A stretch of 64,000 nt of DNA from Flavobacteriales bacterium (GTDB taxonomy: Bacteria > Bacteroidota > Bacteroidia > Flavobacteriales_F > PHOS-HE28). Below, piece by piece: positions 49,265-58,451 of this stretch. The first letter of the stretch is position 1. Every line of letters starts with the position of its first letter. The position numbers and the translations under genes are program-made. Under the pieces are notes generated by a model. That model did no database searches. It worked only from the letters and a program-made list of their open reading frames with translations, and was not told where the DNA came from. The stretch is taken from positions 372,001 through 436,000 of the forward strand of contig JADKHI010000006.1 of the NCBI GenBank assembly GCA_016721825.1, written 5' to 3'.

Positions 49265-49593
49265 TCCACCGCACGCTCCTTCAAGCTGTCCAGTTCCACG
49301 ATCAGCTCCTCGTAGATCACCTTCAGTTCCGCTGGGTGCTCCGTGTAGAAGCGGTAGGTGTGCTCGAACTGTTCCCGCGTAATGCCTTCCTTCTTGAACA
49401 GCTCTGTGTAATAGACTTCCACAGGGTTATCGGTGCGGTGCTCGATCACCATTTCCTGGTTCAGTCGGGCTTCCACCAACTGAGCACCCAGAAGCACTTG
49501 CTTGAACTTGGCGCGCTCAAGCACATCGGCCGGGGGGGCTTCCGCGGTCGAGCAAGCTGCAAGTACGAAGAGCAAGGGCAGCAGGCGCTTCAT
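49243..49593 (-). CDS. DUF4296 lipoprotein
   Basis: A 116-residue lipoprotein (signal MKRLLPLLFVLAAC) with the DUF4296 pattern: LERAKFKQVLLGAQLVEARLNQEM, then YYTELFKKEGITREQFEHTYRFYTEHPAELKVIYEELIVEL, a helical bundle. The family is restricted to Bacteroidota and often follows dihydroorotase and a dolichol-phosphate mannose synthase gene, as here. Function unknown. ATG at 49593 overlaps the pyrC stop. The longer frame (from 49758) lies inside pyrC. Confidence 0.88.
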   Translation of the reverse strand: MKRLLPLLFVLAACSTAEAPPADVLERAKFKQVLLGAQLVEARLNQEMVIEHRTDNPVEVYYTELFKKEGITREQFEHTYRFYTEHPAELKVIYEELIVELDSLKERAVDQRAVPR

Positions 49594-50927
49594 CGGGTGA
49601 AGAGCAGCCGTTCGCCGCGCACGGTGCGGTCCACTTGCCCGTTGGCATACACATGCTGACCATTCACGAAGGTGTGCTTCACCTGTGCCTGGAAGGTCTG
49701 CCCTTCGAAGGGGCTCCAGCCGCACTTGTAGCGCAGGTTCTCCCGGCTCACGGTCCATGGTGAGTTCAGGTCCACGAGCACCAGGTCGGCGAAGTAACCT
49801 TCACGGACGAAACCGCGCAGTTCCACATCGAAGAGGCGGGCGGGCGCGTGGGCCATCTTCTCCACCACCTGTTCCAGCGTGAACACGCCTTGGTGCATCA
49901 GTTCGAGCATGGCCACCAACGCGTGCTGCACCAACGGGCCACCACTGGGGCATTTGGCGTAGGGCTGTGCCTTCTCTTCCAAGGTGTGCGGCGCGTGGTC
50001 GGTGGCCACCACATCAATGCGCCCATCCACCACGGCACGGCGGATGGCATCGCGGTCGGCGCGGGTCTTGATGGCAGGGTTCCACTTCACCAAGGCCCCT
50101 TTATCGAGGTAGGCTTGATCGTCGAACCATAGGTGGTGCACGCAGGCTTCAGCAGTGATCCGTTTCCCTTCCAGCGGTCCTGGGGCGAAGAGCTCCAGTT
50201 CCCGGGCGGTACTGATGTGTAGCACATGCAAACGCGTCCCGAACTCCTTGGCCCTGGCGACAGCCCTGCTGCTGCTGAGGTAGCACGCTTCCTCGCTCCG
50301 GATGAGCGGGTGCTCGGCAACAGGAATGTTCTCACCGTAGCGCGCAACTGCAGCGGCCATGTTCGCCTTGATCAGTGGATCATCCTCGGCGTGCACCGAA
50401 ATGATCATGTGGGCCTGGCGGAACAGCTCATCAAGCACGGCCTCATCGTTGATGAGCATATCGCCCGTACTGCTTCCCAGAAAGGCCTTCAGCCCACAGA
50501 CCGTGCGCGGGTCGGTGCGCAACACCTCATCCAGGTTGGTGTTGCTGATGCCCATGTGGAAGGAGTAGTTGGCGAGGCTGCTCGCGGCCCCGAGCCTGTA
50601 CTTGTCGGCTAGCAGCTCTTGAGTGAGCGCGCTGGGCACGGTGTTCGGCATCTCCATGAAGCTGGTGATGCCACCGGCCACAGCTGCGGCGGAAGCGGAA
50701 GCGATATCATCCTTATGCGTAAGGCCAGGCTCACGGAAATGCACTTGGTCGTCGATGGCGCCGGGCAGCAGGTGCAGGCCTTCGGCATCCAACTCCTTCG
50801 CGCCGCGTGCCTGACCGATGCCGCTGTGCTCCACGCGTTCAATGCGGCCACTGCGGATCAGCACGTCGGCCTGCCGGGCGGATCCTTCGTTCACCACCAT
50901 GGCGTTACGGATCAGCAGGTCGCTCAT
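49590..50927 (-). CDS. pyrC: Dihydroorotase family amidohydrolase
   Basis: A 445-residue cytoplasmic metal-dependent hydrolase that closes carbamoyl-aspartate to dihydroorotate in pyrimidine synthesis. The amidohydrolase parts are IDDQVHFREPG at about residues 60-70, LKAFLGSSTG with the carboxylated lysine, SVHAEDD, LHISTA and the catalytic ATDHAPH. In most relatives the first motif is DxHxHxR, but here it is DDQVHFR, with Gln in place of the first His, a form also seen in other Bacteroidota as far as I recall. Genes of this layout are usually called dihydroorotase in this phylum. ATG at 50927 overlaps the glycosyltransferase stop. Confidence 0.88.
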   Translation of the reverse strand: MSDLLIRNAMVVNEGSARQADVLIRSGRIERVEHSGIGQARGAKELDAEGLHLLPGAIDDQVHFREPGLTHKDDIASASAAAVAGGITSFMEMPNTVPSALTQELLADKYRLGAASSLANYSFHMGISNTNLDEVLRTDPRTVCGLKAFLGSSTGDMLINDEAVLDELFRQAHMIISVHAEDDPLIKANMAAAVARYGENIPVAEHPLIRSEEACYLSSSRAVARAKEFGTRLHVLHISTARELELFAPGPLEGKRITAEACVHHLWFDDQAYLDKGALVKWNPAIKTRADRDAIRRAVVDGRIDVVATDHAPHTLEEKAQPYAKCPSGGPLVQHALVAMLELMHQGVFTLEQVVEKMAHAPARLFDVELRGFVREGYFADLVLVDLNSPWTVSRENLRYKCGWSPFEGQTFQAQVKHTFVNGQHVYANGQVDRTVRGERLLFTR

Positions 50928-51640
50928 CGCTGTGTGATGGTCTTCATCTTCCACACGCCGATGATGGCCTCGCGGAAGATGTTGGCGCTCATCTTGCTCT
51001 TGCCCTTCACGCGGTCGATGAAGGTGATGGGCACTTCCACGATCTTGAACCCGGCGAGCTTGGTGCGGTACTTCATTTCGATCTGGAAGGCGTAGCCCAC
51101 GAACTTGATCTCGTCGAGCGCCAAGCGCTCCAGCACATGCCTGCGGTAGCAAACGAAACCGGCCGTGGTGTCACGCACGCCGAGCCATAGTATGGAACGC
51201 ACATAGAGCGAAGCGCAGTAGCTCAACATCACGCGGTCCCAGCTCCAATCCCGCACATGCCCGCCGCTCACGTAACGTGAGCCTACGCTCATGTCAGCAC
51301 CGCCGGTGGCGCAGGCATCGTACAGACGAACGAGGTCGTTCGGGTCATGGCTGAAGTCGGCATCCATCTCGAAGATGAAGTCGTAGTTCCGTTCAATGGC
51401 CCACTTGAAACCAGTGATGTAGGCAGTACCCAGGCCGAGCTTACCGGAACGTTCGATGATGTGCAGGCGATCCGGCCATTGTGCTTGCAGGCCTTTCACG
51501 ATGGCCGCCGTGCCATCCGGCGAACCGTCATCAACCACCAACACATGGAACTCAGGTCGCAGCCCGAACACGTGTGTCACGATGTCCCGGATGTTCTCCT
51601 TCTCGTTGTACGTAGGGATGATGACCAGCCGTGCGGGCAA
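50924..51640 (-). CDS. Polyprenol-phosphate mannose synthase-like glycosyltransferase (GT2)
   Basis: A 238-residue family 2 glycosyltransferase. The start VIIPTYNEKENIRDIV, the Mg/UDP motif VDDGSPDGTAAIV, and MDADFSHDPNDLVRLYDA are hallmarks of the dolichol/polyprenol-phosphate mannose synthase group. The sequence ends without the transmembrane tail found in some members, so it is a peripheral enzyme. The frame extends to an ATG at 51724, but a -7 box (51659-51666) lies in that extension, and a TTG at 51640 gives the usual length. It leads an operon with pyrC and the DUF4296 gene. Confidence 0.85.
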   Translation of the reverse strand: MPARLVIIPTYNEKENIRDIVTHVFGLRPEFHVLVVDDGSPDGTAAIVKGLQAQWPDRLHIIERSGKLGLGTAYITGFKWAIERNYDFIFEMDADFSHDPNDLVRLYDACATGGADMSVGSRYVSGGHVRDWSWDRVMLSYCASLYVRSILWLGVRDTTAGFVCYRRHVLERLALDEIKFVGYAFQIEMKYRTKLAGFKIVEVPITFIDRVKGKSKMSANIFREAIIGVWKMKTITQR

Positions 51641-51658
51641 TGGCTTGGAATTAGGCGG

Positions 51659-51666
51659 CAAAGATA
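51659..51666 (-). promoter_or_regulatory. Promoter -7 box TATCTTTG of the glycosyltransferase-pyrC operon
   Basis: Perfect TAnnTTTG box on the minus strand, 18 bases before the TTG start at 51640 and inside the longer open frame. It supports the TTG start. Confidence 0.5.
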
Positions 51667-51820
51667 GTCGGGGGTCCGATGGGGCCTTGGCCTGTGGCCG
51701 AAGCGTCCCAACCACTCGGAACATCAGCCCTATCCGCTTGACGATCAGGGAGTGGCGGCATTCTTTGGCGAAGGCATCGAATTAACACCCGGGCAACACC
51801 GCCGAGCGGGGGGAGAGGCT

Positions 51821-51828
51821 TACTTTTG
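51821..51828 (+). promoter_or_regulatory. Promoter -7 box TACTTTTG of the TonB receptor gene
   Basis: Perfect TAnnTTTG box 56 bases before the ATG at 51884, giving a leader of about 50 bases. A -33 TTTG was not found at the expected distance. Confidence 0.45.
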
Positions 51829-51883
51829 CCGGCCTTGCCCAGCCTGCGATACGTTTCGCAGACCCAGCGAACGCCAGCGCCCC

Positions 51884-54478
51884 ATGTCGATCAACGCCCT
51901 CAAGGCCCCCCCTTCCGGCGACGTCCTCCGGGGCGCGCCGCAGTCCAAATGGAAGCTTAATCGCGTCCTGCCTGTTGTGCTGTCGTTGCTCATCGCCCCA
52001 CTTGTATCCGGCCAGGTCGACTCCTCCATCGTTGCCACTCCGGACAGTGCGGATCTGAACACGAGGATCCCGATCATGACCGTGACGGCGGATGACCTGG
52101 ATTCGGAGCTGGGTTCCCAGGACATTTCCGGTATTCTACAGAGCTCACGTGATGTGTTCACGAGCACGGCCGGTTTCACCTTCGGCGCTGCGCGGTTCCG
52201 GATCCGTGGCTTGGACCCGGAGAACACCCCTGTGAGCATCAACGGTGTATTGGTGAACGATCTGGAGACGGGCTGGGCGGCTTGGACGAACTGGGCCGGA
52301 CTGAACGACGTAACGCGCTGGATGACGGTGCGCTCTGGGATCAATCCCTCGCGCTTGAACTTCGGCGGCATCGGCGGCTACACCGACCTGAACATCAGGG
52401 CGAGCGAGCTGCGCAAGGGCGTTCGCATGAGCTATGCGAACAGCAACCGGATCTACAGCAACCGGGTGATGTTGACCTACAACACGGGCATGCTGGCCAA
52501 CGGCTGGTCCTTCAGCGCGAGCGGCTCCAGCCGTTGGGCGGATGAAGGATACATCGCTGGCACGTACATGCGGGCCTTCGCCTACTTCCTCGGTGCTGAG
52601 AAAAAGATCAATGACAAGCACAGCATCGGGTTCACCACGTTCGGCGCACCCATTGAACAGGGTCGACAAGTGCTGGGCATGGAAGAGACCTATCAGCTCA
52701 CCGGCTCCAACTACTACAACGCCGCTTGGGGCTACCAGAACGGTGTGAAGCGCAACGCTCGGGTGAGCTACGACCACAAGCCGACATTCCTTCTCACGCA
52801 CTATTTCACGCCCACCAAGGACAGCAAGCTCACCACCACACTGTTCTACACGTTCGGACGGGATGGACAGACGGGGCTCAACTGGTACGATGCGAACAAC
52901 CCGAACCCGGACTACTACCGCTATCGCCCAAGCTATTGGTCACAGTTCAACCCGACCTACGCGAGCCAACTGACGCAGAGCTGGCAGAACGACGTGAACA
53001 CGCAGCAGATCAACTGGGACCAGTTGTACTTCGCGAACGGGAAGAACCTGTTCACGCTGGAGAACGCTGAGGGGATCGCTGGCAATTCGATCACAGGGAA
53101 CCGGGCCAAGTACATTCTGGAGGAACAACGCACGGACCCGACGCGCATCGGGATCAACGCGATCTACAACAAGGAGCTCCCGAAGGACCGCCACTTAACG
53201 GTGGGCGGCAGCTACAACAAGCAGGTCACGCACAACTTCAAGGTGATGAACGACCTGTTGGGCGCCGATTATTACGTGGACATCGACCAGTTCGCGGACC
53301 GCGATTTCAACAACGACACACTGTCGCAGAACAACCTGGAGAACCCCAACAATGCCGTGTACCAAGGCGACAAGTTCGGGTACAACTACAACATCCATAC
53401 GCGGATGGTGAACGTGTTCGGGCAGATCGAACAGAAATGGCAGAAGGTGGAGGCCTATCTCGGCGGCTCCATTTCCCGCACGGATTTCTGGCGCGAGGGC
53501 AAGTACACCAACGGTCGCTTTCCTGAGAACTCATACGGCGACGGGGAAGATCACTCCTTCTTCCACTTCGGCGTTAAGGGTGGTGCCGTGTACAAGATCG
53601 ATGGTCGCAACTTCATCACTGTGAACGGTGCCCTGATGACACGCCCGCCGGTTCCACGTTCAGCCTACCTGAGCCCGCGAACACGCGACGCAGTGGTAGC
53701 GAACCTGACCAACGAGAAGATCTACTCGGCCGACCTGAGCTACGTGGTGCGCATGGCCCGGTTGAAAGGGCGTGCCACGGTGTTCATGGCCCAGATCAAC
53801 GACCAGGTGTGGGCTCGCAACTACTACCACGACGAGTTCCGCACCATTGTGAACTACACCATGGCCGGTGTGGACCAGACGCACATTGGTACCGAGATCG
53901 GGCTCGAAGCGAACTTGAGCAGCACTTGGGTGGCCACGGCCGTCTATGCCGGTGGGCGCTACCTCTATAGCAGCCGCCCTGAAGCCACCTTGACACGGGA
54001 CAACAGCGCTGAGGTTTTCGACCAACGCACGGTCTACTGGAAGAACTACCGCGTGGGCGGTGTGCCGCAGACCGCTGCCTCGCTCGGTCTGAAGTACAAT
54101 TCACCCAAGTTCTGGTTCGTGGGGGTGAACGCCAATTGGTTCGCCGACATCTACTTGGACCCCAACCCCGACCGTCGCACATCGGAGGCCTTGACGAACC
54201 TGGTAACGGATGACCCTCAATGGAACGAGCTATTGGACCAGACGAAACTGGATCCCGGCATGACCATGGACCTGTTCGCCGGCAAGAGCTGGATGTTCAA
54301 ACGCAAATACCGCTTGGCGCTCAACGTTACCGTCAGCAACCTTCTTGACAACACCGACCTCCAGGTCGGCGGCTTCGAGCAAATGCGCTTCGACCGCCAG
54401 GAGCCCGGGAAGTTCCCTTCCCGGATCAGCTACATGTTCGGTCGTACCTATTTCGCCATGGTCACCTTCAGCTTCTAA
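51884..54478 (+). CDS. TonB-dependent outer-membrane receptor
   Basis: An 864-residue outer-membrane protein. The signal region (VVLSLLIAPLVSGQ) is followed by a short TonB-box-like segment and a plug domain (QDISGILQSSRDVFTSTAGF, FRIRGLDPENTPVSINGVLVNDLETG). A 22-strand-type barrel ends in the aromatic FAMVTFSF. The N-terminal carboxypeptidase-like (SusC) domain is missing and no susD gene follows, so it is not a classical Sus pair. Substrate unknown. The next two genes encode a surface lipoprotein and a T9SS-exported protein on the same strand, which suggests a joint uptake function. Confidence 0.92.
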   Translation: MSINALKAPPSGDVLRGAPQSKWKLNRVLPVVLSLLIAPLVSGQVDSSIVATPDSADLNTRIPIMTVTADDLDSELGSQDISGILQSSRDVFTSTAGFTFGAARFRIRGLDPENTPVSINGVLVNDLETGWAAWTNWAGLNDVTRWMTVRSGINPSRLNFGGIGGYTDLNIRASELRKGVRMSYANSNRIYSNRVMLTYNTGMLANGWSFSASGSSRWADEGYIAGTYMRAFAYFLGAEKKINDKHSIGFTTFGAPIEQGRQVLGMEETYQLTGSNYYNAAWGYQNGVKRNARVSYDHKPTFLLTHYFTPTKDSKLTTTLFYTFGRDGQTGLNWYDANNPNPDYYRYRPSYWSQFNPTYASQLTQSWQNDVNTQQINWDQLYFANGKNLFTLENAEGIAGNSITGNRAKYILEEQRTDPTRIGINAIYNKELPKDRHLTVGGSYNKQVTHNFKVMNDLLGADYYVDIDQFADRDFNNDTLSQNNLENPNNAVYQGDKFGYNYNIHTRMVNVFGQIEQKWQKVEAYLGGSISRTDFWREGKYTNGRFPENSYGDGEDHSFFHFGVKGGAVYKIDGRNFITVNGALMTRPPVPRSAYLSPRTRDAVVANLTNEKIYSADLSYVVRMARLKGRATVFMAQINDQVWARNYYHDEFRTIVNYTMAGVDQTHIGTEIGLEANLSSTWVATAVYAGGRYLYSSRPEATLTRDNSAEVFDQRTVYWKNYRVGGVPQTAASLGLKYNSPKFWFVGVNANWFADIYLDPNPDRRTSEALTNLVTDDPQWNELLDQTKLDPGMTMDLFAGKSWMFKRKYRLALNVTVSNLLDNTDLQVGGFEQMRFDRQEPGKFPSRISYMFGRTYFAMVTFSF

Positions 54479-54484
54479 CGCACG

Positions 54485-55777
54485 ATGCGCCTCCACACCC
54501 TTCCCTTCCGTATGCCCGCCCTGCTCAGCATCGCGGCCATGGCCCTTGTTCTGGGCGCTTGCAAAAAAGAGTTCGACACACCACCTGAGCGCACGATCCC
54601 CACGGGAGGTGTGCTGACCATCGCACAACTTCGTGCGCTTTGGACAGGCACATCGGTCCATTTCACGGAGGACAAGAGCGTTTACGCCATTGTCACCGCC
54701 GACGAACAGAGCGGCAACCTGTACAAGAACGTGTACGTGCAGGACGCCACAGGCGCCATCTGCCTGCGCTTGTTGAACAGCGGTGGCCTCTATCAAGGCG
54801 ATAGCATCCGCATCTACCTGCCCGGCACCGTCCTGAGCAGCTACAACCAGCTGCTTCAGTTGGACTCCGTGGACGTGGACAACAACGTTGTGAAACAAGC
54901 CACCCTGCGCCAAGTTGAGCCATTGCATGTTTCGGTGGAGGAGATCACGCCTGCCCTGCAATCCATGCTGATCTCCGTGGACAGCGCTGAATTCGTGACC
55001 AGCGAGCTGGGCCAGACCTGGGCCGACGCGGTGAACCAAGCCACGGTGAACCACACCCTCACCAGCTGCGATGGCGGACAAGTGCTCGTGCGCTCCAGCG
55101 GCTACGCGAACTTCGCCAGCAGCGTGATCCCCTCGGGCAATGGCAGCATGGTGGCCATCGTAGGTCAGTTCGGTACCGACATGCAGCTGTACGTGCGCAG
55201 CATGGCCGAAGTGCAGATGACCGATGACCGCTGTACCGGCAACCCGCCCACCCCCTGTGCTCCGGGCGGCCCTGTGGCGGAGGACTTCTCCACGGTGACG
55301 GACAACGTGGACATCTCCCTCCCCTGCTGGTTCAATGTTTCCACGGTTGGAAGCCGCGTATGGCGCGGCAATGCGTTCAATGCGGAACTCTATGCGGAGG
55401 CCACGGCTTACGGCAGTTCCAACCCGTTGGACGAGGCTTGGTTGATCAGCCCCACGATGCAGGCCAGCGGTGCGAACACGTTGCAGTTCACTACCCAGCG
55501 CGGCTTCGGCGTGGCCGGTCACGACGCGTTCGCCTTGTTCATCAGCACCAACTTCAACGGCATCAATGCATCGACGGCCGTGTGGACACCGGTACCCTGC
55601 GCCTATGCTGGACCGAGCACCCCGGATTTCACATGGATCCCCAGCGGTGTGCTTGACCTTTCTCAGGTGTTACCGCAAGGCTACACGGGTACCTTCGTTG
55701 TGGGCTTCCGCTTCCAAGGCAGCGACCCCAACGGGCAGACCACGAACATGCGTCTGGACGACGTCCAGCTTCAATAA
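54485..55777 (+). CDS. DUF5689 surface lipoprotein with jelly-roll (choice-of-anchor J) domain
   Basis: A 430-residue lipoprotein (signal ending AMALVLGAC) with the DUF5689 domain at about residues 40-225 (ALWTGTSVHFTEDKSVYAIVTADEQSGNLYKNVYVQDA), an OB-fold-like region. A second domain at about 250-430 matches the choice-of-anchor J jelly-roll (DEAWLISPTMQASGANTLQFTTQRGF). The gene starts 6 bp after the receptor stop. DUF5689 proteins accompany TonB receptors in Bacteroidota and often neighbour secreted nucleases; their role may be to bind the substrate at the cell surface. Confidence 0.85.
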   Translation: MRLHTLPFRMPALLSIAAMALVLGACKKEFDTPPERTIPTGGVLTIAQLRALWTGTSVHFTEDKSVYAIVTADEQSGNLYKNVYVQDATGAICLRLLNSGGLYQGDSIRIYLPGTVLSSYNQLLQLDSVDVDNNVVKQATLRQVEPLHVSVEEITPALQSMLISVDSAEFVTSELGQTWADAVNQATVNHTLTSCDGGQVLVRSSGYANFASSVIPSGNGSMVAIVGQFGTDMQLYVRSMAEVQMTDDRCTGNPPTPCAPGGPVAEDFSTVTDNVDISLPCWFNVSTVGSRVWRGNAFNAELYAEATAYGSSNPLDEAWLISPTMQASGANTLQFTTQRGFGVAGHDAFALFISTNFNGINASTAVWTPVPCAYAGPSTPDFTWIPSGVLDLSQVLPQGYTGTFVVGFRFQGSDPNGQTTNMRLDDVQLQ

Positions 55778-55812
55778 GACCTATCGGATAACGACCCCAA
55801 CACCTTCGACCC

Positions 55813-57165
55813 ATGAGAACAGCAGTACTTCTTTCGATGATCGCGCTGGGCGGCGCTTTGCAGGCCCAGACGATCTTCACCAGCGACCTTGAGGCCTGGA
55901 CCGGCAACGTACCCGATGGCTGGGTCGGCGCCAAGACCAACTTCCCACAGCAGGACATCACCCAAGCGAGCACCAACCCGCACGGTGGTCTCTACGCGGT
56001 GAACCTGAACAACGACACCAGCGGACACAAGCGTTTCACCACCACCCAGCAGACCGTGGTGGCCGGTACCGCCTACACCATCAGCTTCTGGGTCCGAGGC
56101 CAGGGCGAAGTGCGCACGGGCCTGTTCGACGGTCGTCCCGGTGGAAGCTCCGGCTACAGCCCGTACAACAACTATGTTACGGTGAGCAGCAACACCTGGC
56201 AGCAGGTTTCGCAGACCGTTTCCTGCGCGAACGACACGGTAGGCGCTGAGTTCATCATCTCGGTCCGCAATACGATCGCCCCTGATCACATCGTGATCGA
56301 CGACGTGAACATCGAGCAGGCCGGTCCGCCCGCACCTACGAGCATCTATGCCATTCAATACACGACCGACATCAACGGCGCTTCCCCGCTGACGAACCAA
56401 GGCGTGCTCACCGGCGGTATCGTTACGGGCGTTGTGCCATCGGGCAATACCAAGGGCTATTACCTGCAGGCCGGCACCGGCAGCTGGAGCGGCATCTTCG
56501 TGCTCGACCCTACGAACACGGTGACCCGTGGTGACAGTGTGACCCTCGGCGCCACGGTGGAAGAGAGCTTCGGCTACACCCGTCTGGCCAGTGTGATCAA
56601 CTTCGCCATCGTAAGCAGCGGCAACACGCTGCCTGCCGTTACCGACGTCACCACGACGCAAGCGAATACGGAACCATACGAAGGGGTGCTGTGCAAAGTA
56701 TCGAACGTGCCTTGCGCAGTGGCACCGAACAGCTTCGGTGAGTGGATGCTGTTCAGTGGCGATTCGTTGATGGTGGACGACCAGATGTTCGCTTATCCCG
56801 CTGTTGTCGGAACGAACTACGACGTGACGGGCTGCATGTTCTACTCCTTCGGCAAGTACAAGATCGAGCCGCGCGATGCGAACGATGTCTCCCTGGCCAA
56901 TGGCATTGCTGATGCAGGCCTCTTCTCCACGGTGACCATGGGCCCTGTGCCTGCCACGGATGTGCTCTACATCACACTTGGCGAACTGAGCGGCAGCCGC
57001 GTTGAATACACATTCACCGATGTGACCGGTCGCACGGTCGCGACTGGCAGCTTTAACGGCCAGCGGAACAGCATCAACGTGTCGAGCCTCATCACCGGCA
57101 GCTACATCGTCACGCTCCGCACGGCGGGTGCGGTGAGCAGCACCCGCGTGGTGGTGCAGCGCTGA
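55813..57165 (+). CDS. T9SS-exported protein with carbohydrate-binding-like and OB-fold domains
   Basis: A 450-residue secreted protein. A signal peptide (LSMIALGGALQAQ) precedes a jelly-roll at about residues 20-170 (DLEAWTGNVPDGWVGAKTNFPQQD). An OB-like domain follows at about 180-370 (YYLQAGTGSWSGIFVLD, then DVTGCMFYSFGKYKIEPRDANDV), like the part that precedes some extracellular nucleases. The C-terminal type A sorting domain (about 370-450, GPVPATDVLYITLGE and NVSSLITGSYIVTLRT) directs export by the type IX system and surface or medium release. No catalytic residues were recognised. A long palindrome follows. Confidence 0.88.
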   Translation: MRTAVLLSMIALGGALQAQTIFTSDLEAWTGNVPDGWVGAKTNFPQQDITQASTNPHGGLYAVNLNNDTSGHKRFTTTQQTVVAGTAYTISFWVRGQGEVRTGLFDGRPGGSSGYSPYNNYVTVSSNTWQQVSQTVSCANDTVGAEFIISVRNTIAPDHIVIDDVNIEQAGPPAPTSIYAIQYTTDINGASPLTNQGVLTGGIVTGVVPSGNTKGYYLQAGTGSWSGIFVLDPTNTVTRGDSVTLGATVEESFGYTRLASVINFAIVSSGNTLPAVTDVTTTQANTEPYEGVLCKVSNVPCAVAPNSFGEWMLFSGDSLMVDDQMFAYPAVVGTNYDVTGCMFYSFGKYKIEPRDANDVSLANGIADAGLFSTVTMGPVPATDVLYITLGELSGSRVEYTFTDVTGRTVATGSFNGQRNSINVSSLITGSYIVTLRTAGAVSSTRVVVQR

Positions 57166-57178
57166 TCGGACCTCACTG

Positions 57179-57218
57179 AATGCAAAGCGGGGCGCCCATG
57201 GGCGCCCCGCTTTGCATT
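57179..57218. terminator. 40-bp perfect palindrome, bidirectional terminator
   Basis: AATGCAAAGCGGGGCGCCC (57179-57197) and its exact complement (57200-57218) are separated by only AT, so the whole 40-bp segment reads the same on both strands. It lies between two genes transcribed toward each other. The stem is followed by TTTCG. Confidence 0.85.
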
Positions 57219-57302
57219 TCGTCCCGAGTGAATTCCACGTGAGCCCTCGCACTCATTCGTGCATCCATATTCATCAGCGGTTGAACACCGATGAACGGAG
57301 CC

Positions 57303-58355
57303 CTACTTGTCCCGGACCAGGATGACGAACACCGGGAAGTGATCGCTCCAGCCATCGACGTACTGGTCACCCACGTAGGTGCGCAACGGATAGCCTTGGA
57401 AGTTCCCTTCGGTCTGGCGCATGTAGGGCTCGTTGTACACGCGGGTGCCGTAGTAGTGGTAACGACCACCATCTCCGGTCACCAGGTTCGGGCTCAGGAT
57501 GATCTGGTCGAACAGGTTCCAGCTGTCCCTCCAAGCCAACGAACCGATGCCCTTGTTGAAGAGGTCGAACATCGGGTTGAACAGGCGTCCGTCCACAGCC
57601 TTGGTCTTGTCCCCGCTGCTCTTCAGGAACTTGTTCACGCTGATGTCTACGGGGTCGTCGTTCAGGTCGCCCATGTAAGCCACACGGCCACGTGGATGCG
57701 CCTGAGCCAGGGAGTCGACGATGTGGCGACCGACTTCGGCAGCGAGCACTCGCAGCGGGCGCGAACGCGACTCACCACCGCGACGCGAAGGCCAGTGGGC
57801 CACGATCACCGACAGCGTATCGCCATCGGCTACACCGGTCACCACAAGCTGGTCGCGGGTGCGCCAAGAGGTGTCGGCAGGATTGTGGACCGTGTAGGTG
57901 CGTTCGTTCAGCACGGTAAAGCGTGAAGGGTCGTAGAGCATGGCCACATCCACACCCCTGCGGTCCGGTGAATCGTGGTGGACGATGCCGTAGTGGCGGC
58001 CTGCAATGGCCTTGGCTTTCACCAGATCCTCCAGCACCGTGCGGTTCTCCACCTCGGCGAGGCCGATCAGGCCGAGGCCGTTCGCGCTCAGGTCCTTGGC
58101 CATGGTGCCGATCACCTCGCCCATCTTCTCGACCTTGTGTTGGTAGCGCTTGGCACCCCACTGCTTCGCGCTGCCGGGCAGCCATTCCGCATCGTCCGTG
58201 TCGGGGGAATCGATGGTATCGTAGAGGTTCTCGATGTTGTAGAACCCGATGCAGAAGGGCACATATTCCTTCTTCGCCCCGCCATCGGTCTGGGCGAAAG
58301 CTGCGGGTATGGAAAGGAGCAGGACAACGGAGAGCGAAAGGCCGGAACGGATCAT
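57303..58355 (-). CDS. Secreted endonuclease/exonuclease/phosphatase family protein
   Basis: A 350-residue exported protein with signal peptide LSLSVVLLLSIPAAFAQ. The EEP fold shows FYNIENLYDT at its start (metal-binding Asn and Glu), GLAEVENRTVLEDL, DRRGVDVAMLYD, IVAHWPSRRGGESRSRPLR, YMGDLNDDPVD and the final WSDHFPVFVIL (catalytic Asp-His pair). Secreted relatives act on extracellular nucleic acids or phosphate esters. ATG at 58355 gives the clean signal; the frame is open to 58412. It converges on the TonB receptor locus, and the pair could share a role in nucleic-acid use. A weak box TATCTTGC lies about 18 bp upstream. Confidence 0.88.
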   Translation of the reverse strand: MIRSGLSLSVVLLLSIPAAFAQTDGGAKKEYVPFCIGFYNIENLYDTIDSPDTDDAEWLPGSAKQWGAKRYQHKVEKMGEVIGTMAKDLSANGLGLIGLAEVENRTVLEDLVKAKAIAGRHYGIVHHDSPDRRGVDVAMLYDPSRFTVLNERTYTVHNPADTSWRTRDQLVVTGVADGDTLSVIVAHWPSRRGGESRSRPLRVLAAEVGRHIVDSLAQAHPRGRVAYMGDLNDDPVDISVNKFLKSSGDKTKAVDGRLFNPMFDLFNKGIGSLAWRDSWNLFDQIILSPNLVTGDGGRYHYYGTRVYNEPYMRQTEGNFQGYPLRTYVGDQYVDGWSDHFPVFVILVRDK

Positions 58356-58451
58356 CGGTGGGGGAATGGCGGGCAAGATAGCCGATCGAAAAGGCCCGAT
58401 CGGTCGGTTCACACAGCCTTCACGTTGGCAAGGCGCGTGCCGTAGCCATGC

